This document shows, piece by piece, positions 1 through 8,479 of a DNA stretch of 64,000 nucleotides. The notes under the pieces were generated by a model, which saw only the letters and a program-made list of their open reading frames with translations, made no database searches and was not told where the DNA came from. The stretch lies in NCBI GenBank assembly GCA_963732905.1, contig CAVTBM010000006.1, positions 124,001-188,000 on the forward strand. Direction: 5' to 3'. The position numbers and the translations under genes were made by a program. The stretch is from DASQZK01 sp963732905 (GTDB lineage Bacteria > Bacteroidota > Bacteroidia > Bacteroidales > GCA-2748055). Every line of letters starts with the position of its first letter. Position 1 is the first letter of the stretch.

Positions 1-269
1 TCGTCGGTCAGGCTGTCGACGGTGAGATCCATCCGAATATCGTAATATGGAACAGACACAGCCAGAAGTTTGCCGTCTGAACTGTAAATATCACCGCGGT
101 TCGCCTCAATGGATACCTGCTTGATGGGGGCCGTATCAGAATTCACTGACCATTTGTCCCGTTCTCCGAATTGCAGCCATACAATCCTCCCGATAATCGT
201 CAGGCCGGTCAGAGCCATCAGAAGATACACAACACCTACTCTCCACAATATGTCCTTTTTAACTGACAA
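1..269 (-). CDS. ftsI: Penicillin-binding protein (FtsI-like), N-terminal part only
   Basis: The window opens inside this gene, so only about the first 90 codons are visible. They encode a short basic start, one membrane segment (about residues 8-28) and a periplasmic stretch with NRGDIYSSDGKLLA, the N-terminal pattern of class B penicillin-binding proteins. The likely product is the septal peptidoglycan transpeptidase; the catalytic domain lies outside the window. The gene follows the FtsL-like gene by 5 bases, in the mraZ-rsmH-ftsL-ftsI order that usually opens a dcw cluster. An in-frame TAG lies just upstream and no ATG precedes the membrane segment, so TTG at 269 is taken as start. The family is secure; FtsI rather than another class B protein rests on context. 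Confidence 0.85.
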   Translation of the reverse strand, partial: MSVKKDILWRVGVVYLLMALTGLTIIGRIVWLQFGERDKWSVNSDTAPIKQVSIEANRGDIYSSDGKLLAVSVPYYDIRMDLTVDSLTD

Positions 270-274
270 TGTGT

Positions 275-673
275 TTATCTTTTTCTAACCACAATTTTTT
301 TTGGCGGTTCCTGTGATTCCTTCAGATCGAGACCTTTTTTTTCAACTTCATCGGCAACCTCGGTCTGCCGACTCAATTTCATCAACTCCGACGACACAAA
401 TATGGCCCTGGACCTCAGCTCACCGGTTTCCGTCCTGAGGGAGGAAATCGTTCGCTTCAGCATATCGGCGTGGTACCGGTTACTGATGTACAGGAGACTC
501 ATAAAAACGAGATAGAAAATAAAGGGCATCTGGCGCAGGACAGACTTACGCGTAAGAAGAGTGCCGTCAACAAGGCCACGGAGTATTCCTCCTGCCTGAG
601 ATGACGGTCCCTTCTCCTTCTCAGGTTCCCGTTCATCAATAAATTCAATATGTTCTTCTTCCCTGGCCTTCAT
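275..673 (-). CDS. ftsL: FtsL-like cell division protein
   Basis: A 132-residue protein with a charged cytoplasmic tail (residues 1-48), one membrane segment (about 50-65) and a periplasmic stretch rich in Leu, Glu and Arg (about 68-110) that looks like a short coiled coil. It ends in a basic KKIVVRKR tail. This is the size and topology of FtsL, the bitopic divisome protein that works with FtsB and FtsQ to control septal peptidoglycan synthesis. FtsL sequences diverge strongly, so the call rests on topology and on position between rsmH and the penicillin-binding protein gene. Its ATG overlaps the rsmH stop in an ATGA arrangement, so translation is probably coupled. Confidence 0.75.
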   Translation of the reverse strand: MKAREEEHIEFIDEREPEKEKGPSSQAGGILRGLVDGTLLTRKSVLRQMPFIFYLVFMSLLYISNRYHADMLKRTISSLRTETGELRSRAIFVSSELMKLSRQTEVADEVEKKGLDLKESQEPPKKIVVRKR

Positions 674-1569
674 TTTTTTTCTGCAATTCTGAGTTTAGCA
701 CTTCTTGCCCTCGGGTTGTCCCTTATTTCATCCTCCCCGGGAACGATAACATTTTTATTCACCAATCTGAAAGGGAGGGACATGTTACCGTAAAAGTCTT
801 TTTCCAACCTGCCATCGTGATTACCCGATTTTAAAAACGTCTTCACAATCCGGTCTTCCAAAGAATGATAGGTCAGAATGACAAGCCTGCCTTCCTTCTT
901 CAATGCTTCCGGCGATTGTTCCAGCATATCCTTCAGAGCACCCATTTCATCATTCACTTCAATCCGCAGAGCCTGGAATATTTTAGCCAGTAATTTGTTC
1001 CTCTTGTATTCCGGTACCAGGCTCGAAATCGCCCCGGTGAAATCATCAGTGTCGGTAAAGGCTTTGCTCTCCCTGCGACGGATGATCACGCTGGTCAGCT
1101 TATGGTAACCCGTTACTTCGCCATAGTCCCGGAATATCCTGTCCAGAGCATGAGCATCATAGCTGTTGAGTACCGAAGCTGCCGTCAGCTCTGCACTGCG
1201 GTTCATTCTCATGTCAAGTCCGGTATCCTGCATAAAGGTGAAACCTCTTTCCCTCGTGTCCACCTGATGGGAAGAGATACCAAGATCGGCCAGGATACCG
1301 TCTACATGGTCGATATTGTAAAACCTGAGAAAATGCCTGAGAAACCGGAAGTTTGAATGAATGAATGTAAAACGGGGATCGACAGGGGTATTCTGTTCTG
1401 CTTCGATATCCTGATCGAAAGCGTACAGCTTTCCTTTTTTGCCAAGATTTTCAAGAATCCTGAGAGAATGTCCCCCACCACCAAAGGTCAGATCAATATA
1501 AATTCCCTCTGGTTTAATATTAAGTCCGTTTACACTTTCTTCTAACAGAACCGGTTTATGATAGGTCAT
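670..1569 (-). CDS. rsmH: 16S rRNA m4C1402 methyltransferase RsmH (MraW)
   Basis: This 299-residue protein is full length for RsmH, which adds the N4-methyl group to C1402 of 16S rRNA in the ribosomal P site. It starts MTYHKPVLLEES, has the S-adenosylmethionine loop LTFGGGGHS at about residues 27-35, and carries the family segments GILADLGISSHQ and LVILTYHSLEDRIVK. The C terminus NPRARSAKLRIAEK is also typical. It lies between mraZ and ftsL with ATGA overlaps on both sides, so the three genes are surely one transcript. MraZ, encoded upstream, probably regulates the operon. Confidence 0.97.
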   Translation of the reverse strand: MTYHKPVLLEESVNGLNIKPEGIYIDLTFGGGGHSLRILENLGKKGKLYAFDQDIEAEQNTPVDPRFTFIHSNFRFLRHFLRFYNIDHVDGILADLGISSHQVDTRERGFTFMQDTGLDMRMNRSAELTAASVLNSYDAHALDRIFRDYGEVTGYHKLTSVIIRRRESKAFTDTDDFTGAISSLVPEYKRNKLLAKIFQALRIEVNDEMGALKDMLEQSPEALKKEGRLVILTYHSLEDRIVKTFLKSGNHDGRLEKDFYGNMSLPFRLVNKNVIVPGEDEIRDNPRARSAKLRIAEKK

Positions 1570-2036
1570 CCCTCATTGGTTTGTTCAAAGGACCCACCAA
1601 GTATTTTTTCTGCCATACTGGCAAATTCATCATCAGCCTTGCTGATCTTTTCGTAGTTTTCTGCTGACCAGAACTCAATCTTTCCATACTGACCGGCCAT
1701 CACAACCTCATTTTCTATCTCCGCAAACTCCATCAGGCGTTTCGGTAAAAGAATCCTGCTGTTCGCATCAGGGACTATCTCTGCCGTACCACTGAAGAAC
1801 ATCCTCAGAAACCGGCTGTGCTCCTTGTTGTAAGGATTGGTCTTTGCCCTGATCAACTGATTCTGTCTCTCCCATTCCTTCATCGGATAAAGGATCAGGC
1901 ATTTGTCAAATACATCGCGCTTCAGGACAAAGCCTTCCTGGAAGCTCTCCTTCATCTGGCGTTTAAACGCCGTCGGAAGAGACACCCTGCCTTTTGCATC
2001 CACCCTGCCGTTATAGTCTCCGATAAATGTTATCAT
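1566..2036 (-). CDS. mraZ: Transcriptional regulator MraZ
   Basis: MraZ is a dimer-of-fold AbrB-like DNA-binding protein that controls the division/cell-wall cluster it heads. Two half-domains are visible, each with the DxxxR signature: DAKGRVSLP near residue 15 and DANSRILLP near residue 90. The frame is open 19 codons further upstream (to 2093), but I start at ATG 2036 (MITFIGDYNGR). That gives the usual Bacteroidota N terminus and a length of 156 residues, and the extension would overlap the operator at 2079-2102. The stop overlaps the rsmH start as ATGA. Confidence 0.95.
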   Translation of the reverse strand: MITFIGDYNGRVDAKGRVSLPTAFKRQMKESFQEGFVLKRDVFDKCLILYPMKEWERQNQLIRAKTNPYNKEHSRFLRMFFSGTAEIVPDANSRILLPKRLMEFAEIENEVVMAGQYGKIEFWSAENYEKISKADDEFASMAEKILGGSFEQTNEG

Positions 2037-2078
2037 GAGTATATAGTTACTATAAGATGTAAAAATAAGACAAAATCT

Positions 2079-2102
2079 CCCACTTTTTACCACTTTATCC
2101 CA
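2079..2102 (-). promoter_or_regulatory. MraZ operator: three phased TGGG/TGGT boxes
   Basis: On the leftward strand three boxes TGGG, TGGT and TGGG occupy 2102-2099, 2092-2089 and 2082-2079, exactly 10 bp apart. Known MraZ operators are TGGGN direct repeats with about 5-bp spacers, so both sequence and period fit. The boxes lie 43-66 bp upstream of the mraZ start. The same 194-bp gap holds the start region of the divergent glsA-like gene, so MraZ binding could touch that promoter too. The second point is inference only. Confidence 0.8.
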
Positions 2103-2230
2103 TTTTTTTACACATTGTTAATAACTTTTCCAGCACCGGCAGGCAGGAGGACGCGGGTATTTGAAGGCAGAAAGCTATAAGATTCATTCCTTTTTCGTAT
2201 TTTTGGTCACCCCAACAAGGATGAAGTACC

Positions 2231-3089
2231 ATGGCAGATCTTGAAAAGAAACAGGTCATAAATACCATTGAAATCCGGCAGGTCTTCATGGATAAAAATG
2301 CACGGCTGGCGAGATTTCTGCCTGGTTTTGTATTCACTCTTATCGGTCGGCTGGTACATGTCAAATTCATCAATTCCATCCTGGAAATACATGGAAACAA
2401 GCAAGGTCTTGAATTTGCTGAAGCCCTGGTTAAAGAATTCAATATCACGATGGAGGTAAGAGGAATGGAAAATTTACCCGAACTCGGGCCGTTTCATTTT
2501 TGCTTCCAATCATCCTTTGGGTGGCTTTGACGGAATGATTTTATTGACCATATTGCAGAAGAAATATCACAACCTGAAGGTTTTTGTCAATGATATTCTG
2601 ATGAACATCAAGATGATGGACGGAATTTTTGTCCCGATAAACAAACATGGCAAGCAATCTTATGATGCAGTTCAAAAAATAGAGGAGATTTTCAGTTCAA
2701 GTGACCAAGTTCTTACATTCCCGGCAGGACTGGTTTCCAGGAGGAAAAAAGGTGTCATAAGGGATCCTGAATGGAAAAAAAATTTTATCACCAAGGCCAT
2801 GAAACATAAGCGTGATATTGTCCCCATCCATGTGAGCGGCAGGTGCACCAATTTCTTTTACTTTATGGCAAATCTCCGTAAGCTGCTCAGGATAAAATCC
2901 AATCTGGAAATGATGCTGTTACCTGATGAAACCTACAGGCACCGTGGTGAACATATTGTGATCACGATTGGTTATCCTGTAAAATGGCAAATATTTGACA
3001 GGTCATTCAGCCCGACTGAGTGGGCAGCCAAATTACAGGATTATGTTTACACACTCGCTGAAGGAAATACGGATCCTTTTACTCCTTAG
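2231..3089 (+). pseudogene. glsA: GlsA-like O-acyltransferase (PlsC fold), frameshifted in the HX4D motif
   Basis: The gene is open from ATG 2231, but the frame ends at a TGA near 2528, and the rest of the protein is read in another frame to 3089. Dropping one base at about 2492-2495 joins the halves into one protein of about 285 residues. The junction then reads FIFASNHPLGGFDG, the HX4D active-site block of lysophosphatidate-type acyltransferases, followed by an FPAGLVSRR segment. The family transfers acyl chains to a lipid hydroxyl. Its neighbour is a GlsB-type N-acyltransferase; in Bacteroides GlsB and GlsA together make glycine lipids. A TATTTTTG -7-like element lies at 2198-2205. The extra base may be a true inactivating mutation or a sequence error. 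Confidence 0.72.
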
Positions 3090-3162
3090 TTAACATAAAT
3101 TATTTTTGACCGTGCGGCTTACGTTATATAATGACTAAATTTGTCAGCTTAAATTGACTATT

Positions 3163-4113
3163 ATGGAAAATATTATTCCACCGGTATCAAAGGATACGTT
3201 GCTCCGGGAACTGACCAGCGAGAAATTCATCAGGCGCACCAATAATGCTGGTAACCAGCTCTTTATTATCACCGAGGAGGACTCTCCGAATATTATGAGG
3301 GAGATTGGCCGTTTAAGGGAATTAACGTTTCGTGAAGCCGGAGGCGGTACAGGAAAAGCCGTCGATATTGATGACTACGACCGGGGTGAATCCGCGTACA
3401 AACAGCTTATTGTCTGGGATCCATCAGAGCAGGAGATCCTGGGGGGATACCGTTTCCATATTTGTGATGAATCCAATTGTTGCGATGGCGGAGAGATCAA
3501 ACTGGCCACAGCCAAGCTTTTTCATTTTTCCAAAACATTCAGGGAAGATTTTTTGCCATTCACTATAGAGCTTGGCCGTTCTTTTGTACAGCCACAATAC
3601 CAGACGACCAACAAAATAAGCAAGGCACTGTATGCCCTCGATAATCTGTGGGACGGGCTTGGCACGCTGGTTATCGATTACCCTGAAAAAAAGTATTTTT
3701 TCGGAAAGGTAACGATGTACAAGAACTACAATCAAAGGGCAAGAAACCTGATTCTGTATTTTCTTGAGAAGCATTTTCCCGACAACGATGGCCTCATTAC
3801 TCCTATTGTTCCACTTGAGACCAACATAAACCGGTCAGAGATGGAAAAGATTTTCGTGAACGACAACTACATGGATGATTACAGGGTTCTCTCCCAGAAT
3901 GTCAGGGCTTTCGGTGAGAATATTCCTCCTCTGATCAATGCTTACATGAATCTGTCTCCTTCGCTCAGGACTTTTGGAACGGTCAGCAATCCTTATTTCG
4001 GCAATGTGGAGGAAACGGCTATCATGATCAACATTAATGACCTCTACAAACAAAAGGTTGAACGGCACATCAACAGTTACACCCCGAATGAAAAGCTGGA
4101 AGAGGATCAGTAA
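3163..4113 (+). CDS. glsB: GlsB-like glycine N-acyltransferase (GNAT/OlsB-type)
   Basis: This 316-residue protein matches the hemolysin/OlsB-type GNAT acyltransferases of Bacteroidota. Recognisable blocks are DSPNIMREIGRLRELTFR, GGGTGKAVDIDDYD, YKQLIVWDP and ILGGYRFHIC in the first 110 residues, and ELGRSFVQPQYQ near 135. In Bacteroides the GlsB enzyme N-acylates glycine with a 3-hydroxy fatty acid, the first step to glycine lipids. The partner O-acyltransferase is the frameshifted gene just upstream, 73 bases away. I start at ATG 3163; the in-frame TTG at 3154 adds only three residues. The 3' end overlaps the convergent purF-like gene by 7 bases. Family assignment is firm; the exact amino-acid acceptor is inferred. 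Confidence 0.8.
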   Translation: MENIIPPVSKDTLLRELTSEKFIRRTNNAGNQLFIITEEDSPNIMREIGRLRELTFREAGGGTGKAVDIDDYDRGESAYKQLIVWDPSEQEILGGYRFHICDESNCCDGGEIKLATAKLFHFSKTFREDFLPFTIELGRSFVQPQYQTTNKISKALYALDNLWDGLGTLVIDYPEKKYFFGKVTMYKNYNQRARNLILYFLEKHFPDNDGLITPIVPLETNINRSEMEKIFVNDNYMDDYRVLSQNVRAFGENIPPLINAYMNLSPSLRTFGTVSNPYFGNVEETAIMININDLYKQKVERHINSYTPNEKLEEDQ

Positions 4114-6008
4114 GCTCTCCGGTTGATCCCTTCAATAAAATTGATGAATGAAGTAGAGGCGACCTTGTTACCTCCGGGTGTCGGATAATCGCCGGTGAAG
4201 TACCAGTCTCCGAGGTCATTGGGACAAGCCTTATGCAGGTTGTCAATGTTCTGGTAAACGATTTCGATATCTGCTTTAATTTCCGGTGACTTCAGAAGTT
4301 GTCCAATTTTTCCGGATATTTCCTTGTCGGTGAAGGGGCTGTAGATTTCCGTTACGTGATTGACAAATTCTTCTTTTGGAAGATCTTTTTGGTCACGGCA
4401 TTTACGGTAGACTTCATTAATTATACTATCCTTCCCTTTTTCCTTGAGAAGGGCGATGGCTGCTTTAAAGGCGATAAAATCGCTCAGTCTCGCCATATCG
4501 ATACCGTAACAATCGGGATAACGGATCTGGGGTGAGGATGAAACGACAACAATTTTTTTCGGTCCAAGCCGGTCGAGAATCCGCAGAATACTCTGTTTCA
4601 GGGTTGTCCCTCTCACGATCGAATCGTCGATGACAACCAGGTTGTCGATACCCCGGCGGATAGTCCCGTAAGTGATATCGTAGACATGCCCCACCAGGTC
4701 ATTCCTCCCCTCGTCCTGGGAAATGAAGGTACGGAGTTTGAGATCCTTGATGGCCACTTTCTCTATCCGGGGTTTTTGGGCAATCATATCGAAGAGTTCT
4801 TCTTCCGTCATCTCATTCCTTTTCCTGTGCAGGAGTTCCTTCTTCTCCCTGATCATCACATTCTCCACTTCCTTAACCATGCCATAGAATGCCGATTCGG
4901 CAGTATTGGGAATAAAGGAAAAAACGGTATTCTCGATATCGTTACCTATAGCTTCAAGAACACCGGGAACAATGAGCTCGCCCAGTTTCTTCCTCTCGTT
5001 GTAGATATCCTTATCTGTTCCTCTCGAGAAATAGATCCTTTCGAACGAACACGACTTCCTTTCTTTTGGCTCGAGCACCTGTTCAACACTAAATTCCCCG
5101 TTTTTCCTTATGATGACAGCATGTCCCGGGGGAACTTCCTCAATTTTATCGTAGGTCACATTCAAAGCCGTTTGAATCACCGGACGCTCCGAAGTCACCA
5201 CGGCTATCTCATCGTCGTGATAATAAAAAGCCGGGCGGATTCCCCATGGATCACGGTAAACGAAAGAATCCCCGTGACCGATCATTCCGGCGATGACATA
5301 TCCACCGTCCCATCGCTTGCTCGCATCGCGAAGAACACGGGCGATATCCACATTTTTAGCGATCATATGGGAGATGTCGATATTGGTATACCCCTGGGCT
5401 TTGAATTTATCGAACAACCGCTGATTTTCCTGGTCGAGGAAATGTCCGACCTTTTCAAGTATCGTAACAGTATCGGAATAATCTTTGGGAGACTGTCCCA
5501 GTTCAAGGAGCAGGTCGAAAAGCTCATCCACGTTTGTAAGGTTAAAATTCCCGGCCAGAACGAGGTTCCTCGATTTCCAGTTATTCTGTCGCATCACGGG
5601 ATGCACATTATCCAGGCTGTTTTTACCGAATGTCCCGTACCGTAAATGACCAAGATAAGTCTCTGCAACGAAAGGCAGGTTCAGTTTCGCCCAGTGCAAA
5701 TCATTAATAAGTGCGGCGTTTTTCTTCTCAACTTTTTGGAAACGCTTATATATTTTCTCGAAAACGATATTTATTGCAGAAGGATCGGTGGATCTTTCCC
5801 TGCTGAAATATTTAATTCCCGCCGGCGTATCAAACTTCATACTCACAATACCTGCACCATCCTGACCCCGGTTCCTCTGCTTTTCCATCAAGATATAAAG
5901 CTTCTGAAGACCGTAGCTCCAGCTGCCGTATTTCAGATGGTAGTATTCGAGAGGTTTAAGCAATCTAACCAGCGCAATCCCACACTTATGTTTTATTTCG
6001 TCACTCAT
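4107..6008 (-). CDS. Amidophosphoribosyltransferase-type protein (PurF family, long form)
   Basis: A 633-residue member of the PurF family, longer than the roughly 500 residues of classical PurF. The N-terminal glutaminase domain begins with a probable 8-residue propeptide before Cys9 (HKCGIALVRL), the expected nucleophile, and has RNRGQDGAG at about 46-54. The phosphoribosyltransferase domain carries the PRPP loop LVVIDDSIVRGTTL (about residues 457-470) and the downstream CYGIDMARL block. Classical PurF makes phosphoribosylamine from PRPP and glutamine, the first purine step. Bacteroidota often carry this long form beside a shorter PurF, so its precise role is uncertain. It lies 16 bases after the SPOR gene, probably in one transcript. 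Confidence 0.85.
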   Translation of the reverse strand: MSDEIKHKCGIALVRLLKPLEYYHLKYGSWSYGLQKLYILMEKQRNRGQDGAGIVSMKFDTPAGIKYFSRERSTDPSAINIVFEKIYKRFQKVEKKNAALINDLHWAKLNLPFVAETYLGHLRYGTFGKNSLDNVHPVMRQNNWKSRNLVLAGNFNLTNVDELFDLLLELGQSPKDYSDTVTILEKVGHFLDQENQRLFDKFKAQGYTNIDISHMIAKNVDIARVLRDASKRWDGGYVIAGMIGHGDSFVYRDPWGIRPAFYYHDDEIAVVTSERPVIQTALNVTYDKIEEVPPGHAVIIRKNGEFSVEQVLEPKERKSCSFERIYFSRGTDKDIYNERKKLGELIVPGVLEAIGNDIENTVFSFIPNTAESAFYGMVKEVENVMIREKKELLHRKRNEMTEEELFDMIAQKPRIEKVAIKDLKLRTFISQDEGRNDLVGHVYDITYGTIRRGIDNLVVIDDSIVRGTTLKQSILRILDRLGPKKIVVVSSSPQIRYPDCYGIDMARLSDFIAFKAAIALLKEKGKDSIINEVYRKCRDQKDLPKEEFVNHVTEIYSPFTDKEISGKIGQLLKSPEIKADIEIVYQNIDNLHKACPNDLGDWYFTGDYPTPGGNKVASTSFINFIEGINRRAY

Positions 6009-6024
6009 CTGATGAAAGCATTAA

Positions 6025-6492
6025 TCAATCCGGATCCAACCTGATATAATGAGAAACAGGAAATGAATTCGGAAAATCCGGTTTAATTTGATAAAACAAC
6101 TTCAGCACTTCCGACCTGGTACGGCAGTCTCCCACATATACCCTGTAGTCTGGCGCATCAAACTGAATATAAGCACCAACATTGTCATACAGGCTTAAAA
6201 AATGTGCCCTGACCTTTTGTGCTTCAGCGTAAGCATTGACGCCGGAGCCTGTGAAGATCCTGATACGGAATCCGTTTATTCCCTGGTTTTTCTGATTATA
6301 AAGCAGATCTTTATAGTAATTATCTTCAATACCAGGATCCATTATTATGTTAACCATCCCTGAAGATCCCTTAACTTTTTCCAGGATGCTTAGCAAATCT
6401 CCGGTGGGTCTGGGAGGAATAACGGCAGACTGTGAATAAAGGCCTATAAAAGTGAAAAAACCATATAGAACTGTTAAGACTAAATACCTCAT
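6025..6492 (-). CDS. Secreted SPOR-domain protein
   Basis: A 155-residue protein with a signal peptide (MRYLVLTVLYGFFTFIGLYSQ). Its C-terminal half has the SPOR pattern: GFRIRIFTGSGVNAYAEAQK, then YIQFDAPDYRVYVGDCRT and a final helix. SPOR domains bind glycan strands stripped of stem peptides, so the protein probably sits in the periplasm at peptidoglycan. I start at ATG 6492; an upstream extension to 6516 would put charged residues ahead of a good signal peptide. A TAAATTTG -7 element occurs on this strand at 6531-6524. The purF-like gene follows after 16 bases. The domain call is good, the cellular role unknown. Confidence 0.75.
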   Translation of the reverse strand: MRYLVLTVLYGFFTFIGLYSQSAVIPPRPTGDLLSILEKVKGSSGMVNIIMDPGIEDNYYKDLLYNQKNQGINGFRIRIFTGSGVNAYAEAQKVRAHFLSLYDNVGAYIQFDAPDYRVYVGDCRTRSEVLKLFYQIKPDFPNSFPVSHYIRLDPD

Positions 6493-6573
6493 TATCCCTG
6501 TATTTTTGACTGTCAAAATTAATCAAATTTACTATTAGAAAGGAATATTCTAAAAATTTATTATTTTGCACCC

Positions 6574-7308
6574 ATGCCAGTTACAGGTCAAAACACAAGG
6601 AACACAGAAATCATAACGGGTGTCTTTTCGATCTTCGCAGGACTATCGATCATAGCGACGATTTTGACCCGTTTTGAGTTTATCAGTTTTTTTTCGAGTT
6701 TCTCTGAAGACCTTGAATATCTGACCGATAACATTTTTCTTCTGAGAATTAACTCTATCACCTGGCTAATAACTGCCCTGATTCTAACGATATCAGCCTC
6801 TACATTTATTGTCCTTCTGAATCCGTATCACAGGCTTTTTTCATGGATGACCGGATTTTTCCTGATCCTTGCCTCGGCCATGATCTGTGTCTCAGGCATT
6901 AAAGGTTTAAGTATCATAGATATCCTCAATAACTCCAGGGATCTTAAACTTGGGGATAACGATGCCCTAAAGGTGGCTATTTTTATTCTGGCAAGGGAGA
7001 AGGAAATGTATATTATCACTTCTTACACCTTACTTGGGCTGGCTTTCCTTTCGCTGTCGGCCTTTGCTTACAGGACAAGAAGAATTTCCATTTTTACAGG
7101 TTCGGTGAGCCTGATCACCGGCATCATCCTTCCGGTATTTACTGCGCTTATTCCTGAAAGTCTGCTCTCAGACATAGGCTTGGTTGCCGGATTTATTACG
7201 TTTTTAATTATCGGAATGCGCCTTCTCTTTACAGGGCTCGAAAAGAAACGACGAAATTCAAAGCAAAAGGTAATACAGAAGGGAGTTGATGATGAAAACA
7301 CAAAATGA
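6574..7308 (+). CDS. Six-helix membrane protein of unknown function
   Basis: I do not recognise this 244-residue protein. It has about six hydrophobic helices in pairs (roughly residues 12-32, 58-80, 88-107, 145-165, 172-192 and 198-217), a moderately polar stretch at 110-143, and a basic C-terminal tail (KKRRNSKQK). No catalytic motif is visible. Its 3' end overlaps the start of the histidine kinase gene by about 20 bases, so the two are almost certainly co-translated. It may be the membrane partner of that soluble kinase, which itself has no membrane segment. This last point is inference from gene order. Confidence 0.6.
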   Translation: MPVTGQNTRNTEIITGVFSIFAGLSIIATILTRFEFISFFSSFSEDLEYLTDNIFLLRINSITWLITALILTISASTFIVLLNPYHRLFSWMTGFFLILASAMICVSGIKGLSIIDILNNSRDLKLGDNDALKVAIFILAREKEMYIITSYTLLGLAFLSLSAFAYRTRRISIFTGSVSLITGIILPVFTALIPESLLSDIGLVAGFITFLIIGMRLLFTGLEKKRRNSKQKVIQKGVDDENTK

Positions 7309-8431
7309 ACTGCCTGTACGTGAATCAAATGATAAGCTTGAAGAACAACTGAGAAAAGTCAGTTCAATAAGCTATCTTCAGGAACTTCTTAATGCGCTTC
7401 CCAATATTGTAACCATTCTAAACGATAAAAGACAGGTCGTCTATAGTAATCAGTCCTTGCTAAATCAGTTGAACTATGACGATTTCCATACACTTCTGGG
7501 AAAAAGACCCGGAGAATTCATTCATTGTATCCACGCCAACGAATGCGAGGGGGGATGCGGTACAAGTGAGGCCTGCAAGGTTTGCGGGTCTTTAAATGCC
7601 ATCCTGAGGAGCATGCGGGAAAACATAAAAGTATCTGAAGAATGTATTATCTCTACTTCCAGGAACGGAGAGGAAGAAACTTACGAATTTGAAGCTACAG
7701 CCTCACCCTTCACATGGGAAGGAGAACGATTTACAATTTTCAGCCTCATCGATATCAGCAGTGCAAAAAGAAGAAAGGTTCTGGAAAGAATCTTTTTCCA
7801 TGATCTGCTAAATACGGCGGGTAACCTAAAAAATCTTGCTGAGATTTTGCCCCAGCTTCACGATCAGGACCAGGTTAAAAACATGATCATGATTATGCAG
7901 CATCTGAGTGATGAGCTTGTGGAAGAAATTGAGGCACAAAGACAAATTACATCTGCTGAAAACGGAGACCTTAAACCAAAATCCGAACCGCTTGACTCCA
8001 TCGATATCATTCATGCGGTAACCCGGCAATTCTCTGCAAACCCACAACGAAAGAAGACCACGGTGCTGTTTGATGAGAGCAGTGATAATGTCCGGTTCAA
8101 TAGTGATAAAACACTGCTGATCAGGGTTTTAAAAAATATGCTGAAAAATGCCGTTGAAGCTTCCGTTACAGATGAACCGATTACATTTGGGGTTCATCAA
8201 AAAGAAGACCACATCCTTTTTTACATTCACAACAACATATACATCCCCAGAAAAGTACAGATGCAGGTCTTTAAGCGAAATTTCTCCACAAAAGGCAGCG
8301 ATCGCGGACTTGGCACATACTCAATGCGTCTGATTGGTGAACGGTACCTGAAAGGGCATGTCTTTTTTGACAGTATCGAAGAAACAGGCACCACCTTCTA
8401 CTTTGAAATACCGGAAGGAAAAAAAATGTAA
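7289..8431 (+). CDS. Soluble PAS sensor histidine kinase with a cysteine-rich insert
   Basis: A 380-residue kinase with no membrane segment. A PAS domain (about residues 30-150) contains five cysteines at 80, 86, 90, 96 and 99 in a C-x5-C-x3-C-x5-C-x2-C pattern following a histidine. This could hold a metal or iron-sulfur centre or act as a thiol sensor. The phosphoacceptor region is FFHDLLNTAGN (about 170), with an HDLLN motif rather than the common HELRTP. The ATPase domain has an N box LKNMLKNAVEAS and a G box near RGLGTYSM. No response regulator is adjacent. ATG 7289 or 7292 can serve as start; both lie inside the preceding gene. Confidence 0.85.
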   Translation: MMKTQNELPVRESNDKLEEQLRKVSSISYLQELLNALPNIVTILNDKRQVVYSNQSLLNQLNYDDFHTLLGKRPGEFIHCIHANECEGGCGTSEACKVCGSLNAILRSMRENIKVSEECIISTSRNGEEETYEFEATASPFTWEGERFTIFSLIDISSAKRRKVLERIFFHDLLNTAGNLKNLAEILPQLHDQDQVKNMIMIMQHLSDELVEEIEAQRQITSAENGDLKPKSEPLDSIDIIHAVTRQFSANPQRKKTTVLFDESSDNVRFNSDKTLLIRVLKNMLKNAVEASVTDEPITFGVHQKEDHILFYIHNNIYIPRKVQMQVFKRNFSTKGSDRGLGTYSMRLIGERYLKGHVFFDSIEETGTTFYFEIPEGKKM

Positions 8432-8479
8432 ACAGGTGACCGGACCTCCGGGCTGATAAGTAGCAGGCCTTTCCGGGGG

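Noticed and set aside
2037..2093. Longer mraZ start giving 175 residues
   Set aside because: The extra 19 residues are unlike MraZ, and that start would put the leader across the phased operator boxes.
4686..5645. A 319-codon open frame opposite the PurF-like gene
   Set aside because: It is the antisense shadow of a well-conserved coding frame, with no family features of its own.
8432..8479. Weak inverted repeat (GTGACC...GTCAC) between the PAS kinase and yebC
   Set aside because: The stem is interrupted and lacks T tracts, so a terminator call is not supported.
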